Of a DNA stretch of 22,475 nt, positions 22,307 through 22,475 are shown one piece after another. The notes under the pieces were generated by a model. The model was not told the DNA's origin. It was given only the letters and a program-made list of their open reading frames with translations, and did no database searches. Position 1 is the stretch's first letter, and each line of letters begins with the position of its first letter. A program made the translations under genes and the position numbers. Source of the DNA: a virus; IMG/VR virus record IMGVR_UViG_3300028829_002873, positions 1-22,475 of that record. One strand, given 5' to 3'.

Positions 22307-22475
22307 TGGCTGACGTTCCAGCACCAGTAGAAACCAATCGCGGCCCACGGGTCAAAACTAAGTCTGGGGGAATTGGCTTTTTTATTCCACCAGAGCTTAA
22401 AGAGGGGGTAAGAGAAAAAGGTCGTCAGATTGTAAACCTTGCTTCTGCCCTTGATCCTGTTCAAGGCCTTATGCG
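22306..22475 (+). CDS. N-terminal part of a further phage gene (3' truncated by window end)
   Basis: An ATG in a TAATG overlap opens a frame that stays open to the last base, giving about 56 residues: MADVPAPVETNRGPRVKTKS, then GGIGFFIPPELKEGVREKGR, then a helix with NLASALDPVQGLM. Basic and proline-containing at the start and helical afterwards, it looks like the N-terminus of another internal virion protein of the same operon. Too little is visible to assign a family. Confidence 0.65.
   Translation, partial: MADVPAPVETNRGPRVKTKSGGIGFFIPPELKEGVREKGRQIVNLASALDPVQGLM

Overview
The window is a stretch of the virion-structure region of a tailed double-stranded DNA phage. Every supported gene lies on the + strand. 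Gaps between genes are almost all under 60 bases, and many stops and starts overlap (TAATG or ATGA). Several proteins resemble families I know from marine phages of alphaproteobacteria and cyanobacteria. Three large alanine/glycine-rich proteins sit where a short-tailed phage keeps its internal or ejection proteins, and I see no tape-measure, major tail or baseplate gene. A marine podovirus-like phage is therefore my best reading. This rests on family memory and layout, not on a search, and a prophage or metagenomic contig cannot be excluded.

Layout. Bases 1-151 are the tail of an unnamed gene, possibly a head-tail adaptor. From 161 to 4842 there are six small to medium beta-rich surface proteins: a pair of similar ~145-residue proteins, a three-domain fibre-like protein, a ten-repeat beta-propeller, a short fibre protein with hexapeptide repeats, and a Gly-rich protein. 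A tail assembly chaperone (4883-5311) follows. Next is an 818-residue protein built from 34 copies of a GSFALTGQ unit (5315-7771). A good promoter candidate and a perfect 16-base palindrome fill the only sizeable gap (7772-7823).

The right part opens with a modular fibre (7824-9425) that carries a possible type 1 copper site and YadA-like head repeats. After it comes an 843-residue conserved virion protein with two apparent inserted modules, one containing a dockerin-like calcium loop. A small fibre-like protein then leads into five genes (12404 to the window end) that look like internal virion proteins.

The left genes probably build the adsorption apparatus (fibres, propeller, repeat protein, with the chaperone helping a fibre fold). 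The 843-residue protein may sit at the tail nozzle or hub. The right-hand proteins may be packed inside the head and ejected with the DNA. I saw no replication, lysis, packaging, integrase, tRNA, CRISPR or transposon gene. The most unusual features are the copper-site fibre, the two-class repeat protein, the promoter/palindrome, the inserted dockerin-like loop, and a short aromatic-GG motif that recurs across the internal virion genes.
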